Below are positions 35,074 through 44,743 of a stretch of 64,000 nt of DNA, piece after piece (position 1 is the first letter of the stretch; every line of letters begins with the position of its first letter). The stretch comes from Massilia putida. Lineage in GTDB: Bacteria; Pseudomonadota; Gammaproteobacteria; Burkholderiales; Burkholderiaceae_D. The notes below the pieces were generated by a model that was not told the DNA's origin, ran no database searches, and saw only the letters and a program-made list of their open reading frames with translations. The stretch lies in assembly GCF_001941825.1 (NCBI RefSeq), contig NZ_CP019038.1:3038001-3102000 (forward strand), in the 5' to 3' direction. A program made the translations under genes and the position numbers.

Positions 35074-35718
35074 TCAGCGGCTCATCATGCGCCGGCCCAC
35101 CTTGTACAAGCCGCCCAGCGCCAGCGGCACGATGGCCGCGCCGACGCCGACCAGCACGATGACCGTCAGGTGATCGCGGACCACGGGGATATTGCCGAAG
35201 AAGTAACCGCCGGTCACCAGGCTGATTACCCACGCCGCGGCGCCCGTCACGTTATACATCTGGAAGCGGGCATGGGTCATGTCCGAGATGCCCGCGACGA
35301 ACGGCGCGAACGTGCGGACGACGGGCACGAAGCGGGCGAGGATGATCGTCTTGCCGCCGTGGCGTTCGAAGAATTCGTGCGTGCGGTGCAGCGCGTCCTT
35401 GTTCAGCCAGCGGTAGTCGTGCGTGAAGACGCGATGCCCGATCGCGCCGCCGATGTAATAATTGAGGGTATTGCCCGTCACCGCCGCCACGATCAACAAG
35501 GTCGTCAGCAGGGGATAACTCATCTCGCCGGTGGCGCAGAAGGCGCCGGCAATGAACAGCAGGGTGTCGCCGGGGAAGAAGAACAGAACCACGAGGCCGG
35601 TTTCGCAGAACACGATGGCGAACAGCACGGCATACACATAAACCCCGTATTGCGCCAGCAGTGTGCCCAGGGTTTTATCGACATGGAGGATCATGTCGAT
35701 GAATTGCATCAGATCCAT
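35074..35718 (-). CDS. DedA family inner-membrane protein
   Basis: Polytopic membrane protein of 214 residues. The DedA family is linked to lipid flipping (undecaprenyl phosphate) and membrane homeostasis. Hydrophobic segments lie around residues 20-40, 50-75, 145-165 and 180-205; the family signature GRFVPVVRTFAPFVAG-like is seen as ARFVPVVRTFAPFVAGISDM, and NYYIGGAIGHRVF precedes it. The ATG at 35718 is close to the divergent cyclophilin, leaving 180 bp between starts. Confidence 0.9.
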   Translation of the reverse strand: MDLMQFIDMILHVDKTLGTLLAQYGVYVYAVLFAIVFCETGLVVLFFFPGDTLLFIAGAFCATGEMSYPLLTTLLIVAAVTGNTLNYYIGGAIGHRVFTHDYRWLNKDALHRTHEFFERHGGKTIILARFVPVVRTFAPFVAGISDMTHARFQMYNVTGAAAWVISLVTGGYFFGNIPVVRDHLTVIVLVGVGAAIVPLALGGLYKVGRRMMSR

Positions 35719-35898
35719 AATTTTCCTAAATGGTAGCGCCGAATCATACCACCAGTCCGCCCCCCGAAATGGGTCCCGGCTCATCTTGGCAGCGAATTTT
35801 CTTGATTGCCAAATGGTTTCTTTTTCATTAATTCCCATATTACAATCGTCGGCACACCCACCATGACCGGGCCCGCCACAAGCGGCCAAGGAGACGAC

Positions 35899-36819
35899 TT
35901 GAAGGCTTACCAGACCCTCCGGCGCACGATCCTCGTCGCCGCCTGCACCCTGCCCGCGGCACACGCCGCCGCCACGAAGGAATTGCCGCCGAAACCCAGC
36001 GTGGCCGACATCGTCAAGGCGTCGACACCGTCCGACTGGCGCCCGCTCGATCCGGACAACACGCTGTACATGGAACTGCCGTTCGGCCGCGTCGTCATCG
36101 AGCTGGCTCCCGCGTTCGCGCCGAACCACGTGAAGAACATCAAGGCCCTCGTGCGCGAGCATTATTTCGACGGCCTGGCCATCGTGCGCGTGCAGGACAA
36201 CTGGGTCGTGCAATGGGGCGACCCGAACGAGGACAACGACAAGGCGAGGGCCGTCAAGGGCGCGCAGAAGACGTTGAAGGCCGAGTTCACCGTGCCCATC
36301 AAGAACGACACGCATTTCACGCGCCTGCCGGATGCCGACGGCTACGCGCGGGAGGTCGGCCATTCGAACGGCTTTCCCGTCGGGCGCGATCCGAAGACGG
36401 GCGAGACCTGGCTGGCGCATTGCTACGGCATGGTCGGCGTGGGCCGCGACAACGACGCCGACAGCGGCGGCGGCACGTCGCTGTACGCGGTGATCGGTCC
36501 GGCGCGTCACCTCGACCGCAACATCACGGTGGTCGGCCGCGTGATCTCCGGCATGCCGCAACTGGCCGCCCTGCCGCGCGGCCCGGCACCGATGGGGTTC
36601 TACGACAAGCCGGAGATGAACGTGCCGATCAGCGCCGTCAAGGTCGCGGCCGACGTCCCGGCCAACCAGCGCAGCCGCTTCGAAGTGATGCGCACCGACA
36701 GCGCCACGTACCAGGCCGTCCTCGACGCCCAGCGCAACCGCGGCGGCCCATGGACCAAGGTCGCGGCGGGCCACCTCGACCTGTGCGCGGCGCCGATACC
36801 GGTACGGGAGCAACACTAA
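35899..36819 (+). CDS. Periplasmic cyclophilin-type peptidyl-prolyl isomerase
   Basis: PPIase assisting folding of exported proteins. The start is a TTG at 35899 preceded by AAGGAGA, giving 306 residues with a signal peptide ([19 protein letters not shown]); an ATG at 35863 is possible but has no ribosome site. The cyclophilin core is [54 protein letters not shown] and [20 protein letters not shown]. It diverges from short canonical PPIases by a long insert after the first strands and a C-terminal tail. The cupin gene follows after 16 bp. Confidence 0.82.
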   Translation: MKAYQTLRRTILVAACTLPAAHAAATKELPPKPSVADIVKASTPSDWRPLDPDNTLYMELPFGRVVIELAPAFAPNHVKNIKALVREHYFDGLAIVRVQDNWVVQWGDPNEDNDKARAVKGAQKTLKAEFTVPIKNDTHFTRLPDADGYAREVGHSNGFPVGRDPKTGETWLAHCYGMVGVGRDNDADSGGGTSLYAVIGPARHLDRNITVVGRVISGMPQLAALPRGPAPMGFYDKPEMNVPISAVKVAADVPANQRSRFEVMRTDSATYQAVLDAQRNRGGPWTKVAAGHLDLCAAPIPVREQH

Positions 36820-36835
36820 CCTTCAGGAGACCGCC

Positions 36836-37342
36836 ATGGACAAACCGATCATCAATATCGACGACGTCACGCTGGAACCGCGCCCGCCGGGCATGTCGCC
36901 CGAGGGCGAGGCGGCCGACCGGTACGACGCGAAAATGGGTTTCATCGGCACGCGCATCGGCGCCCGCAAGCTGGGCTACAACCTGACGGCGGTGCCGCCG
37001 GGCAAGCGCGCGTTCCCCTTGCATAACCATCACGTCAACGAAGAAATGTTCTTCATCCTGCAAGGCAGCGGCGAACTGCGCCTGGGCGACGCCGTCCACC
37101 CGATCCGCGCGGGCGACATCATCGCCTGTCCACCCGGCGGCAAGGAGGTGGCGCACCAGATCGTGAACACGGGCACCGAAGAACTGCGCTACCTGGCCGT
37201 CAGCACGAAAGAGTCGCCGGAACTCGTCGACTACCCGGATTCCGGCAAGTTCGGCATCCTGGCCGAGCGCCCCGGCACGGGCGAACGCTTCGCATTCATC
37301 GGCCGGGCGGACCAGTCGCTCGACTATTGGGAAGGCAATTAA
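36836..37342 (+). CDS. Cupin domain protein
   Basis: Single-domain cupin of 168 residues. The metal-binding motifs are FPLHNHHVNEEMFFILQGSG and PIRAGDIIACPPGGKEVAHQIV. No signal peptide, so cytosolic. The substrate is unknown; it resembles small cupins with sugar or auxin-type annotations. It is likely co-transcribed with the cyclophilin (16-bp gap), although their compartments differ. Two CCGGGG-type palindromes follow the stop. Confidence 0.85.
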   Translation: MDKPIINIDDVTLEPRPPGMSPEGEAADRYDAKMGFIGTRIGARKLGYNLTAVPPGKRAFPLHNHHVNEEMFFILQGSGELRLGDAVHPIRAGDIIACPPGGKEVAHQIVNTGTEELRYLAVSTKESPELVDYPDSGKFGILAERPGTGERFAFIGRADQSLDYWEGN

Positions 37343-37344
37343 CC

Positions 37345-37372
37345 AAAACCGGGGTCAGATCCCGTTTTTTGG
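37345..37372. repeat. CCGGGGTC-type palindrome (copy 2, imperfect)
   Basis: AAAACCGGGGTCAGATCCCG followed by TTTTTTGGC; the stem has one mismatch relative to the perfect copies. On the plus strand the T-run just after the stem could act as a terminator for the cupin gene. Confidence 0.6.
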
Positions 37373-37409
37373 CAACTTCTTCAAAGACATTTTGTCAATC
37401 AATATCCTC

Positions 37410-37432
37410 AAACCGGGGTCTGACCCCGGTTT
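37410..37432. repeat. CCGGGGTC-T-GACCCCGG palindrome (copy 3)
   Basis: A perfect dyad extended by AAA/TTT flanks, giving an 11-bp stem around a one-base loop. It is 38 bp after copy 2, between the cupin gene and mutL. Confidence 0.7.
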
Positions 37433-37486
37433 GGCAAAAATCAAACAGCCACGGTTTCGGGGCTTGCCGCGAGCTATAATTTACGG

Positions 37487-39451
37487 ATGAACGCCCCGGC
37501 CCCCACCCACCGCCCCATCCAGCAGCTTCCCGACCAGCTCATCTCGCAGATCGCCGCCGGCGAGGTCGTCGAGCGGCCATCCGCCGTGGTGAAAGAGCTT
37601 CTGGAAAACGCGCTCGACGCCGGCGCCACGCAGATCATGGTCCGGCTCGAAGAAGGCGGCGTCAAGCGCATCGCCATCACCGACAACGGCCGCGGCATCC
37701 CGCCCGAGGAATTGCCGCTCGCGCTGGCGCGCCATGCGACGTCGAAGATCGCGTCGCTGACCGACCTCGAAAACGTCAACACGCTCGGCTTCCGCGGCGA
37801 GGCGCTGGCGTCGATCGCGTCCGTCGCCGCCGTGTGCATCACGTCGCGCACGCCGGGCGCGCCGCACGCGTGGGAAATCGTCGGCTCGCACCAGGGCACG
37901 GTCTCGCCCTCGTCCGGCCCGTTCGGCACGACGATCGACGTGCAGGACCTGTATTTCAATACGCCCGCGCGGCGCAAATTCTTGAAGTCGGAGCAGACGG
38001 AATACGGCCACTGCGCCGAGGTCGTGCGCCGCATCGCGCTGGCGCGGCCGGACGTGTCGTTCAGCCTGACGCACAACGGCCGCACGATCGACCACTGGAA
38101 CACGAGCGAGGCCGCGAAGCGCAGTGCGCAGATCCTCGGCGGCGACTTCGCCGAAGCCCGCCTGCATCTGGATGAAAGCGCCGGCCCGCTGCGCCTGCAT
38201 GGCTACGTCGGCCTGCCGACGGCATCGAAGGCGCGCGCCGACAGCCAGTATTTCTATGTCAACGGCCGCTTCGTGCGCGACAAGCTGCTCGTCCACGCCG
38301 TGAAGGCCGCGTACGAGGACGTGCTCCACGGCGACCGCTTCCCGTCCTACGTGCTGGCGCTCGAACTCGACCCGGCGATGGTCGACGTGAACGTGCACCC
38401 GTCGAAGATCGAAGTGCGCTTCCGCGACAGCCGCGCCGTCCACCAGTTCGTGTTCCACGCCGTGCAGCGCGCGCTGGCCCAGACGTCGGCGACGGCGCAC
38501 GGCAACGCGCCCGCGCCCGTGAGCGCGGCCGAGATCACGCCGTCGTCCACCTCGCTGGGCGACACGGCCTGGCGCCGTCCGCACGAGCAGACGTCGTTCG
38601 GATCGCAGCTCGCGTCGCCCGCCTGGACCTCGGGTTCCGGCACGGGTGGTGGTGGCGGCGGTTCGCGCGCCTCGTCGACGTTCTCGCCCTCCCCGTTCCC
38701 GGCCGGCAGCCGCTGGGATGCGCCGGCGGGTGCCGGCATCCCGCAACGCACCGAGAGCTATGGCGCGCTGTTCACCGGCGCGCCGAAAGCATCGCAGCCC
38801 CCGGGCGTAGAGGAAACACCGCTGCCGGAGACGACGAAGCCCGCGTCCGACGACGACTTCCCGCTCGGCTTCGCGCTGGCCCAGCTGCACGGCATCTACG
38901 TGCTGGCGCAGAACCGCAAGGGCCTCGTGCTCGTCGACATGCACGCCGCGCACGAACGCATCCTGTACGAGCAGCTGAAGAACGCGCTCGACGCCCAGGC
39001 CGGCGGCGAGCAGATGCAGGTGCAGCAGATGCTGATCCCCGTGACGTTCTTCGCCGACGCCATCGAAATGGGCACCGCGCAGGAAGAACAGGAGACGCTG
39101 AAGGCCCTCGGCTTCGACATCGCGGCCGTGTCGCCGACGACGCTCGCCGTGCGCGCCGTGCCCACCCTGCTGAAGAACGCCGACGCCCAGACGCTCGCGC
39201 GTGACGTGCTGCGCGACGTGCGCGAGTTCGGCGGCTCGCGCGTGCTGATCGAGCGCCGCAACGAACTGCTCGGCACCCTCGCCTGCCACACGGCCGTGCG
39301 CGCGAACCGCATCCTCACGCTGCCCGAGATGAACGCCCTGCTGCGCCAGATGGAAGCGACGGAACGCGCCGACCAGTGCAACCACGGCCGCCCGACCTGG
39401 GTTCAATTGGAGATCGCCGCCCTCGACAAGCTGTTCCTGCGCGGCCAGTAA
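37487..39451 (+). CDS. mutL: DNA mismatch repair protein MutL
   Basis: Mismatch-repair ATPase that couples MutS to downstream incision. The 654 residues have the GHKL motifs [26 protein letters not shown] and [13 protein letters not shown], an extended linker rich in Gly/Ser/Pro (about 345-445), and a C-terminal domain holding [15 protein letters not shown]. That segment matches the endonuclease motif D-x-H-A-x2-E-x4-E, so this MutL probably nicks DNA itself, as in most bacteria without MutH. miaA follows 8 bp later. Confidence 0.95.
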   Translation: MNAPAPTHRPIQQLPDQLISQIAAGEVVERPSAVVKELLENALDAGATQIMVRLEEGGVKRIAITDNGRGIPPEELPLALARHATSKIASLTDLENVNTLGFRGEALASIASVAAVCITSRTPGAPHAWEIVGSHQGTVSPSSGPFGTTIDVQDLYFNTPARRKFLKSEQTEYGHCAEVVRRIALARPDVSFSLTHNGRTIDHWNTSEAAKRSAQILGGDFAEARLHLDESAGPLRLHGYVGLPTASKARADSQYFYVNGRFVRDKLLVHAVKAAYEDVLHGDRFPSYVLALELDPAMVDVNVHPSKIEVRFRDSRAVHQFVFHAVQRALAQTSATAHGNAPAPVSAAEITPSSTSLGDTAWRRPHEQTSFGSQLASPAWTSGSGTGGGGGGSRASSTFSPSPFPAGSRWDAPAGAGIPQRTESYGALFTGAPKASQPPGVEETPLPETTKPASDDDFPLGFALAQLHGIYVLAQNRKGLVLVDMHAAHERILYEQLKNALDAQAGGEQMQVQQMLIPVTFFADAIEMGTAQEEQETLKALGFDIAAVSPTTLAVRAVPTLLKNADAQTLARDVLRDVREFGGSRVLIERRNELLGTLACHTAVRANRILTLPEMNALLRQMEATERADQCNHGRPTWVQLEIAALDKLFLRGQ

Positions 39452-39459
39452 AGACACGA

Positions 39460-40413
39460 ATGACTTCGCATCAAAAACCGCTGGCCGTGGCCATCATGGG
39501 CCCGACCGCGTCCGGCAAGACGGCGGCCGCACTCGCCATCGCGCAAGAGATTCCCGTCGAGATCATCTCGGTCGACTCCGCCCTGGTCTACCGCGGCATG
39601 GACATCGGCACCGCGAAACCGTCCGCCGAGGAACTGGCGAGCGCGCCGCATCATCTCATCGACATCATCGATCCGCTCGACGCCTACTCCGTCGCGCAGT
39701 TCCGCGCCGACGCGATCCGGCTCGTGGCCGAGATCCAGGCGCGCGGCCGGCTGCCGCTGCTCGTCGGCGGCACGATGATGTACTTTAAAGGGCTGAACGA
39801 CGGCCTGGACGACCTGCCCACGGCCGACGCCGACGTGCGCGCCCGCCTCGACGCGGAAGCGGCGCGCATCGGCTGGCCCGGCATGCACGCGAAGCTGCGC
39901 GAGGTCGACCCGGTCACCGCGGACCGCCTGGCGCCGAACGACGCCCAGCGCATCAACCGCGCGCTCGAAATTTATGAACTGTCGGGCAAGCCGATGTCGG
40001 CCCTGCTGGCGCGGCGCGACAAGCCCGAGCTGCCGTTCGACCTCGTGCCGTTCGCGCTGGAGCCGCTCGATCGCGCCGTGCTGCACGCGCGCATCGCGCT
40101 GCGCTTCGACCAGATGCTGGGCACGAGCGACGACACGGGCATCGTGGCCGAGGTCGCGGGCCTGCGCGCGCGCGGCTACCTGCATCCGAATCTGCCGTCG
40201 ATGCGCTGCGTCGGCTACCGCCAGGCGTGGGAATACCTCGACGGCAGTATCGACCGCGCGCAGCTGCGCGAGACGGGCATCGTCGCCACGCGCCAGCTGG
40301 CCAAGCGCCAGCTGACCTGGCTGCGGTCGATGCCGGAGCGGATCGTGATCGATTGCCTGGGGCCGGATCCGGCGCGGCAGATGCTTGCTCATCTGGCCAC
40401 GTTGCGGGCATGA
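39460..40413 (+). CDS. miaA: tRNA dimethylallyltransferase MiaA
   Basis: Adds the isopentenyl group to A37 of UNN-decoding tRNAs; MiaB at 57983 then methylthiolates it. The 317 residues start with [19 protein letters not shown] (P-loop), then [49 protein letters not shown] and [10 protein letters not shown]. It starts at the ATG 39460, 8 bp after mutL, and forms the classic mutL-miaA pair. Confidence 0.96.
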   Translation: MTSHQKPLAVAIMGPTASGKTAAALAIAQEIPVEIISVDSALVYRGMDIGTAKPSAEELASAPHHLIDIIDPLDAYSVAQFRADAIRLVAEIQARGRLPLLVGGTMMYFKGLNDGLDDLPTADADVRARLDAEAARIGWPGMHAKLREVDPVTADRLAPNDAQRINRALEIYELSGKPMSALLARRDKPELPFDLVPFALEPLDRAVLHARIALRFDQMLGTSDDTGIVAEVAGLRARGYLHPNLPSMRCVGYRQAWEYLDGSIDRAQLRETGIVATRQLAKRQLTWLRSMPERIVIDCLGPDPARQMLAHLATLRA

Positions 40414-40458
40414 GACGATTGGAACAAGGCTGGACAGGGTGATCCGGAGCGGGTAGCC

Positions 40459-40487
40459 TTGACACTTCCGGGGCCGAACGGCATAAT
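40459..40487 (+). promoter_or_regulatory. Sigma-70 promoter of the tRNA-Met genes
   Basis: TTGACA (40459-40464), a 17-bp spacer, then CATAAT (40482-40487). A start near 40494 is 6 bp before the first tRNA. Confidence 0.8.
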
Positions 40488-40499
40488 GCTCCCCGTTCT

Positions 40500-40576
40500 G
40501 GTGATATAGCTCAGTTGGTTAGAGCATAGCATTCATAATGCTAGGGTCGGTGGTTCAAGTCCACCTATCACCACCA
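40500..40576 (+). tRNA. tRNA-Met (anticodon CAT), first copy
   Basis: A 77-nt tRNA with acceptor stem GGTGATA/TATCACC, discriminator A and encoded CCA. The D-arm is GCTCAGTTGGTTAGAGC, the anticodon loop TTCATAA (CAT), and the T-arm GGTGGTTCAAGTCCACC. The acceptor stem pairs fully, the mark of an elongator rather than initiator tRNA-fMet. A CAT anticodon could also be an Ile2 tRNA (lysidine), but the D-arm and stem look like elongator Met. Confidence 0.93.
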
Positions 40577-40640
40577 CAGGATTCAAGCGAGATGGCTTGG
40601 CACTCAGCTGAGCCATTTTGTTTTAGCAGCGTTACAAGCT

Positions 40641-40717
40641 GGTGATATAGCTCAGTTGGTTAGAGCATAGCATTCATAATGCTAGGGTCGGTGGTTCAAG
40701 TCCACCTATCACCACCA
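40641..40717 (+). tRNA. tRNA-Met (anticodon CAT), second copy
   Basis: Identical over all 77 bases to the copy at 40500, separated by 64 bp. It is co-transcribed with the first from one promoter and ended by the terminator just downstream, so it looks like a tandem duplication. Confidence 0.93.
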
Positions 40718-40726
40718 GATTCGAAA

Positions 40727-40760
40727 AGCCGCCGGTTCGCAAGAGCCGGCGGCTTTTTTC
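40727..40760 (+). terminator. Terminator of the tRNA-Met pair
   Basis: GCCGCCGG and CCGGCGGC form a perfect 8-bp stem followed by TTTTTTCTTT, a strong rho-independent terminator. Confidence 0.85.
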
Positions 40761-40789
40761 TTTCGCGCGCCCGTGCTGTTGAAATTAGG

Positions 40790-41116
40790 TCAACCGTCGC
40801 CGACGTCCGCATCTTCTCCCAACGCGAACTCACCCCGCGCGAACGCCGCCAGCACGGCCTGCGCCTGCTGCAGATGATCCTGCGGGACGAGGATGCGCAC
40901 GCCGCCGAGCGCAGGCGCCAGCAGCAGGTCCGTCTGCACGAGGTGGGCGTCGGCCAGCACCGCCGGGATGCCGGACGCGGCGAGGCAGCCCTGCACGAGG
41001 TTCGCTTCCAGCGGGATCAGGTAGCGCGCCACCTCGACCAGGTCGCGGCCCGGCAGGCGCGCCAGTTCGGGGGCGCCGGTCAGCGCCGCGTTCAGCATGT
41101 CGCTCGATATGTGCAT
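40790..41116 (-). CDS. DUF2007-like small protein
   Basis: The 108-residue protein resembles 'putative signal-transducing' DUF2007 proteins (LIPLEANLVQGCLAASGIPA, GGVRILVPQDHLQQAQAVL), which act in unknown ways. No signal or membrane segment. It follows the DUF445 gene by 14 bp on the minus strand and is probably the last gene of that unit. The tail is Asp/Gly-rich. Confidence 0.7.
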   Translation of the reverse strand: MHISSDMLNAALTGAPELARLPGRDLVEVARYLIPLEANLVQGCLAASGIPAVLADAHLVQTDLLLAPALGGVRILVPQDHLQQAQAVLAAFARGEFALGEDADVGDG

Positions 41117-41130
41117 GACGATCCTCCGTT

Positions 41131-42423
41131 TTATCCCAGCCAGCCCGGCAGCGCGGACAGCAGGTACAGCACGACGCCGATCAGGCCGCCCACGAGGGTG
41201 CCGTTGATGCGGATGTATTGCAGGTCCTTGCCGATGTTGATCTCGACCTGGTGCGACATCTCGCCACTGTCCCAATGCTTCACCGTGTCGGCGATATGGC
41301 GCGTCAAGAAGCCCGCGAATTCGGGCGCGGCGCCGCGCGCGGCCAGTTCCAGGTTCTCGTTCAGCGCGGTGCGCAGCACCGGGTCCTCGGCAAGTGTACG
41401 TCCGATCCAGGCGCCGGTGGCGACGATCCGGCGATGCAGCACAGAGTCGTCCTTGTGCAGGTCGGCCTTGAGCCAGCCTTTCAGGTCGCCCCACAGCGAC
41501 CCGATGTAGCCGTTCACGCCGGCGTCGCCGAGCAGGTGGCGCTTGATGTCCTCACCCTTGTCGATGAACGCCGGATCGGTCTTCAGGCGTTCGATGAAGT
41601 CGTGCGTGAACACGTCGAAGCGGCGGCGCAGCGGGTGGTCCGGGTCGTCGCTCACGCGCTTGAGGATGCCGGCCGCGAGCCGCACGGAGATGTCCGCCCC
41701 CTTGCGGCCGATGAGTTCCGACGGCAGCATCTTTTCCATGAACGCGTATTCGTCGCGCAGCCAGTCGACGATGCCTTGCGCGATGAAGTCCTGCGTCTCC
41801 GGGTTCGCCAGCAGGTTCGCGAGCTGGTTGATGCCCTCGTCGAGGATCTGCTGGTGGCGGCCGTCGCGCGTCAGGCTTTCCAGGATCGTGCCCGCCGTCT
41901 GCGACAAATCGACGCTCCTGACCATGCCGTGCACGGCGCGCCGGATGAAGTCCTGCACGGCAGCGTCCTCGATGACGTCGAGCGCGAAGCCGGCGATGCG
42001 CACGAGGGTGTCGCCCAGGCGTTCCGTGTTCTCGGGTTTCGTGAGCCAGTCGGCCACCTTCTGCGCCGGGTCGTGGCGCTGGATCAGGCGCACGATGGAA
42101 TCCGTGTCGAGGAATTTGTCGCGCACGAACGCGGCCAGGTTGTCCGCGATGCGCTCCTTGTTGGCGGGGATGATCTCCGTATGGCGCGACACGAACGGGA
42201 TCGGAATCCGCTTGAACAGCGCGACGACGGCGAACCAGTCGGCCAGCGCGCCCACCATCGCCGCCTCGGCGAACGCCTTCAACAGGCCGATCCAAACGTT
42301 GCCGGGCCAGCGGGCGATCAAACCCAACGACACGACGAACAGCGTCGCTGCGCCGACGAAAAAGCCCAGCGCCAGGCGCTTGGACTGGCGCAGCTCGAGT
42401 TCCTTGTGCGGCATGGTTTCCAT
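41131..42423 (-). CDS. DUF445 family membrane protein (YjiN-like)
   Basis: The 430-residue protein has hydrophobic segments near its N-terminus (LALGFFVGAATLFVVSLGLIA and the AMVGALADWFAVVALF region) and at the C-terminus (GTLVGGLIGVVLYLLSALPG), with a long hydrophilic helical part between. The motif GALADWFAVVALFKRIPIPF is diagnostic for DUF445/YjiN. Function unknown. The ATG at 42423 begins 20 bp after the racemase stop, so it may be carried on the acyl-CoA operon message. Confidence 0.85.
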   Translation of the reverse strand: METMPHKELELRQSKRLALGFFVGAATLFVVSLGLIARWPGNVWIGLLKAFAEAAMVGALADWFAVVALFKRIPIPFVSRHTEIIPANKERIADNLAAFVRDKFLDTDSIVRLIQRHDPAQKVADWLTKPENTERLGDTLVRIAGFALDVIEDAAVQDFIRRAVHGMVRSVDLSQTAGTILESLTRDGRHQQILDEGINQLANLLANPETQDFIAQGIVDWLRDEYAFMEKMLPSELIGRKGADISVRLAAGILKRVSDDPDHPLRRRFDVFTHDFIERLKTDPAFIDKGEDIKRHLLGDAGVNGYIGSLWGDLKGWLKADLHKDDSVLHRRIVATGAWIGRTLAEDPVLRTALNENLELAARGAAPEFAGFLTRHIADTVKHWDSGEMSHQVEINIGKDLQYIRINGTLVGGLIGVVLYLLSALPGWLG

Positions 42424-42442
42424 GCCGTCATCGTAGCCCAGC

Positions 42443-43597
42443 CTACACGATATTGTCGCGCCGCAGCGTGGCGATGGCGTCCTGGTCCCAGCCCCAGTCG
42501 GCCAGGATCGCGGGCCCGTCCGGTGCGGCGACCGGCCCGGCATGGCCCGGCGTGCGCGAGAAGCGCGGTGCCGGCGCCGGCTGGGTCACGCCGTCGACGT
42601 CGACGAAGGTCGCGCGTGCCGCGTTATGCGGGTGTTGTGGCGCCTCGTCCATGTCGAGCACGGGCGCGAAGCACACGTCCGTGCCCTCCAGCAGCGCGCA
42701 CCACGCGTCGCGCGTGCGCGTGGCGAACAGCGCCGCGAATTTTTCCTTGAGTGCCGGCCAGTCGTCCTGGCGCCGCTGCGGCACGAACGCCGGGTCGGCG
42801 GCGCCCGTCAGCACCAGCAGTTGCGCGTAGAACTGCGGTTCGATGGCGCCCACGGCGATGAACCTGCCGTCCGCGCAGGCGTAGGTGGCGTAGAACGGCG
42901 CGCCGCCGTCGAGCAGGTTCGCCCCGCGCTCGGACGACCACGAACCGTGCGCGCGCAGACCGTACATCATGGCGCCCAGCAGCGCGGCGCCGTCCGTCAT
43001 CGCGGCGTCGACGACCTGTCCGCGCCCCGACGCGCGCGCTTCCAGCATGGCGCAGACGACACCGAACGCCAGCATCATGCCCCCGCCGCCGAAGTCGCCG
43101 ACGAGGTTCAGCGGCGGAGCGGGCGGCCGGTCCGCCTCGCCCATCGCATGCAGCATGCCGGACAGCGCCACGTAGTTCAGGTCGTGCCCGGCCGCGTGCG
43201 CGAGCGGGCCGGTCTGGCCCCAGCCGGTGACGCGGCCGTACACCAGCTTCGGATTGCGCTCGCTGCACACGTCCGGGCCGAGGCCCAGTCTCTCCATCAC
43301 GCCGGGCCGGAAGCCTTCGACGAGCGCGTCGGCCTTGGCCACGAGGTCGAGCAGCAGGTGGCGCGCGCGCGGGCGCTTGAGGTCCAGCGCCAGCGAGCGC
43401 CGGCCGCGCGCCATCACGTCGTACTTGGTGCCCAGCGACGGGTAAGGATTGGGTAGAGCGGGATCGAGCTTGCGCTCGATGCGGATCACGTCCGCGCCCA
43501 TATCGGCCAGCATCATCGCGGCGAACGGGCACGGGCCGATGCCGACCATTTCGATCACGCGCAGGCCTGTGAGAGGTCCGTTCCGTCCGTTGCTCAT
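42443..43597 (-). CDS. Alpha-methylacyl-CoA racemase (CaiB/BaiF family)
   Basis: Inverts the alpha-methyl centre of branched acyl-CoAs so that they can be dehydrogenated. The 384 residues start [20 protein letters not shown]; the racemase catalytic His lies in [19 protein letters not shown] and the Asp in [13 protein letters not shown], which separates it from CoA-transferase members. Its ATG overlaps the upstream acyl-CoA dehydrogenase stop as TGATG. It is the third gene of the TetR-controlled operon. Confidence 0.88.
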   Translation of the reverse strand: MSNGRNGPLTGLRVIEMVGIGPCPFAAMMLADMGADVIRIERKLDPALPNPYPSLGTKYDVMARGRRSLALDLKRPRARHLLLDLVAKADALVEGFRPGVMERLGLGPDVCSERNPKLVYGRVTGWGQTGPLAHAAGHDLNYVALSGMLHAMGEADRPPAPPLNLVGDFGGGGMMLAFGVVCAMLEARASGRGQVVDAAMTDGAALLGAMMYGLRAHGSWSSERGANLLDGGAPFYATYACADGRFIAVGAIEPQFYAQLLVLTGAADPAFVPQRRQDDWPALKEKFAALFATRTRDAWCALLEGTDVCFAPVLDMDEAPQHPHNAARATFVDVDGVTQPAPAPRFSRTPGHAGPVAAPDGPAILADWGWDQDAIATLRRDNIV

Positions 43598-44733
43598 CAC
43601 AGCGAGCGGGCGATGATTTCTTTCATGATCTCGTTCGCCCCGCCGTAGATGCGCTGCACGCGGGCGTCCAGGTACATCTGCGTGATGGGGTATTCGAGCA
43701 TGTAGCCGTAGCCGCCGAACAGCTGCAGGCAACGGTCGACGATCTTGCACTGCAAATCCGTGATCCAGTACTTGGCCATCGACGCGCGCACGGTGTCCAT
43801 GCGGCCGGCGACGAGGTCTTCGATGCAGCGGTCGATGAAGACGCGCGCCACCGTCGCTTCCGTCTTGCACTCGGCCAGCACGAAGCGCGTGTTTTGCATC
43901 TCGATGAGGGCCTGGCCGAACGCACGGCGCTCGCGCGCGTGCGTGACCGTGAGTTCCAGCGCCCGTTCGATGCAGGCGACGCCCGCCACGCCGACGATCG
44001 TGCGTTCGTACGGCAGTTCCGCCATCAGCTGGGCGAAGCCGTGGCCTTCTTCGCCACCGAGCACGCTCGAGAGCGGGACGATGGCATCGTCGAAGAACAG
44101 CTCGCACGTGTCCTGGCCTTTCTGCCCCATCTTCTCGAGGATGCGGCCGACGCGGAAGCCCGGATTGTTCGCCGTCTCCAGCAGCATCAGCGAGATGCCC
44201 TTGGCGCCGGCGGCGGGGTCGGTCTTCGCGACGACGAGGACCAGGTCGGCCAGGAAGCCGTTCGAGATGAAGGTCTTGGAACCGTTCAGGCGGTAGCCCA
44301 GGTCCGTGCGCACGGCCGTCGTGCGGATGCCCTTCAGGTCGGAGCCGGCGCCCGGCTCGGACATCGCGATGGCCGCGATCAATTCCCCGCTCGCGAGCCG
44401 CGGCAGGTATTTGTACTTCTGCTCTTCCGTCCCGTTGTTGAGGAGGTAGTGCGCCACGATCGCATGCACGTGCAGGCCGAACGCGGTGTCGCCGGCCAGT
44501 GCCAGTTCCTCGAACACGACGGCCTGGTGGGCGAACGTGCCGCCCGATCCGCCGAAATCGTCGGGCACGTCCGCGAGCAGCAGACCCAGTTCGCCGGCCT
44601 TTCGCCACAGCGCGCGGTCGACGTGCTGCTGTTCGCGCCAGCGCTGCTGGTGCGGCACGACCTCGCTCGCCACGAAACGGCGCACGGCGTCGCGGAAGGT
44701 TTCCAGCTCGGGCGTCATCCAGGGTGATGTCAT
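43597..44733 (-). CDS. Acyl-CoA dehydrogenase, long-chain type
   Basis: FAD enzyme for the first oxidation of beta-oxidation, 378 residues. It has the signatures [19 protein letters not shown] and [20 protein letters not shown]. The medium-chain catalytic Glu position is a Gly here (IYGGANEI), as in LCAD and isovaleryl-CoA dehydrogenases, which instead use a Glu on helix G; that Glu is present in [10 protein letters not shown]. The overall similarity is to LCAD. It lies 10 bp after the thiolase. Confidence 0.9.
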   Translation of the reverse strand: MTSPWMTPELETFRDAVRRFVASEVVPHQQRWREQQHVDRALWRKAGELGLLLADVPDDFGGSGGTFAHQAVVFEELALAGDTAFGLHVHAIVAHYLLNNGTEEQKYKYLPRLASGELIAAIAMSEPGAGSDLKGIRTTAVRTDLGYRLNGSKTFISNGFLADLVLVVAKTDPAAGAKGISLMLLETANNPGFRVGRILEKMGQKGQDTCELFFDDAIVPLSSVLGGEEGHGFAQLMAELPYERTIVGVAGVACIERALELTVTHARERRAFGQALIEMQNTRFVLAECKTEATVARVFIDRCIEDLVAGRMDTVRASMAKYWITDLQCKIVDRCLQLFGGYGYMLEYPITQMYLDARVQRIYGGANEIMKEIIARSL

Positions 44734-44743
44734 GGTCGTCTCC

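Noticed and set aside
43601..43672. Inactive acyl-CoA dehydrogenase because the usual catalytic Glu is Gly
   Set aside because: LCAD-type enzymes use a Glu on helix G, which is present in ELPYERT.
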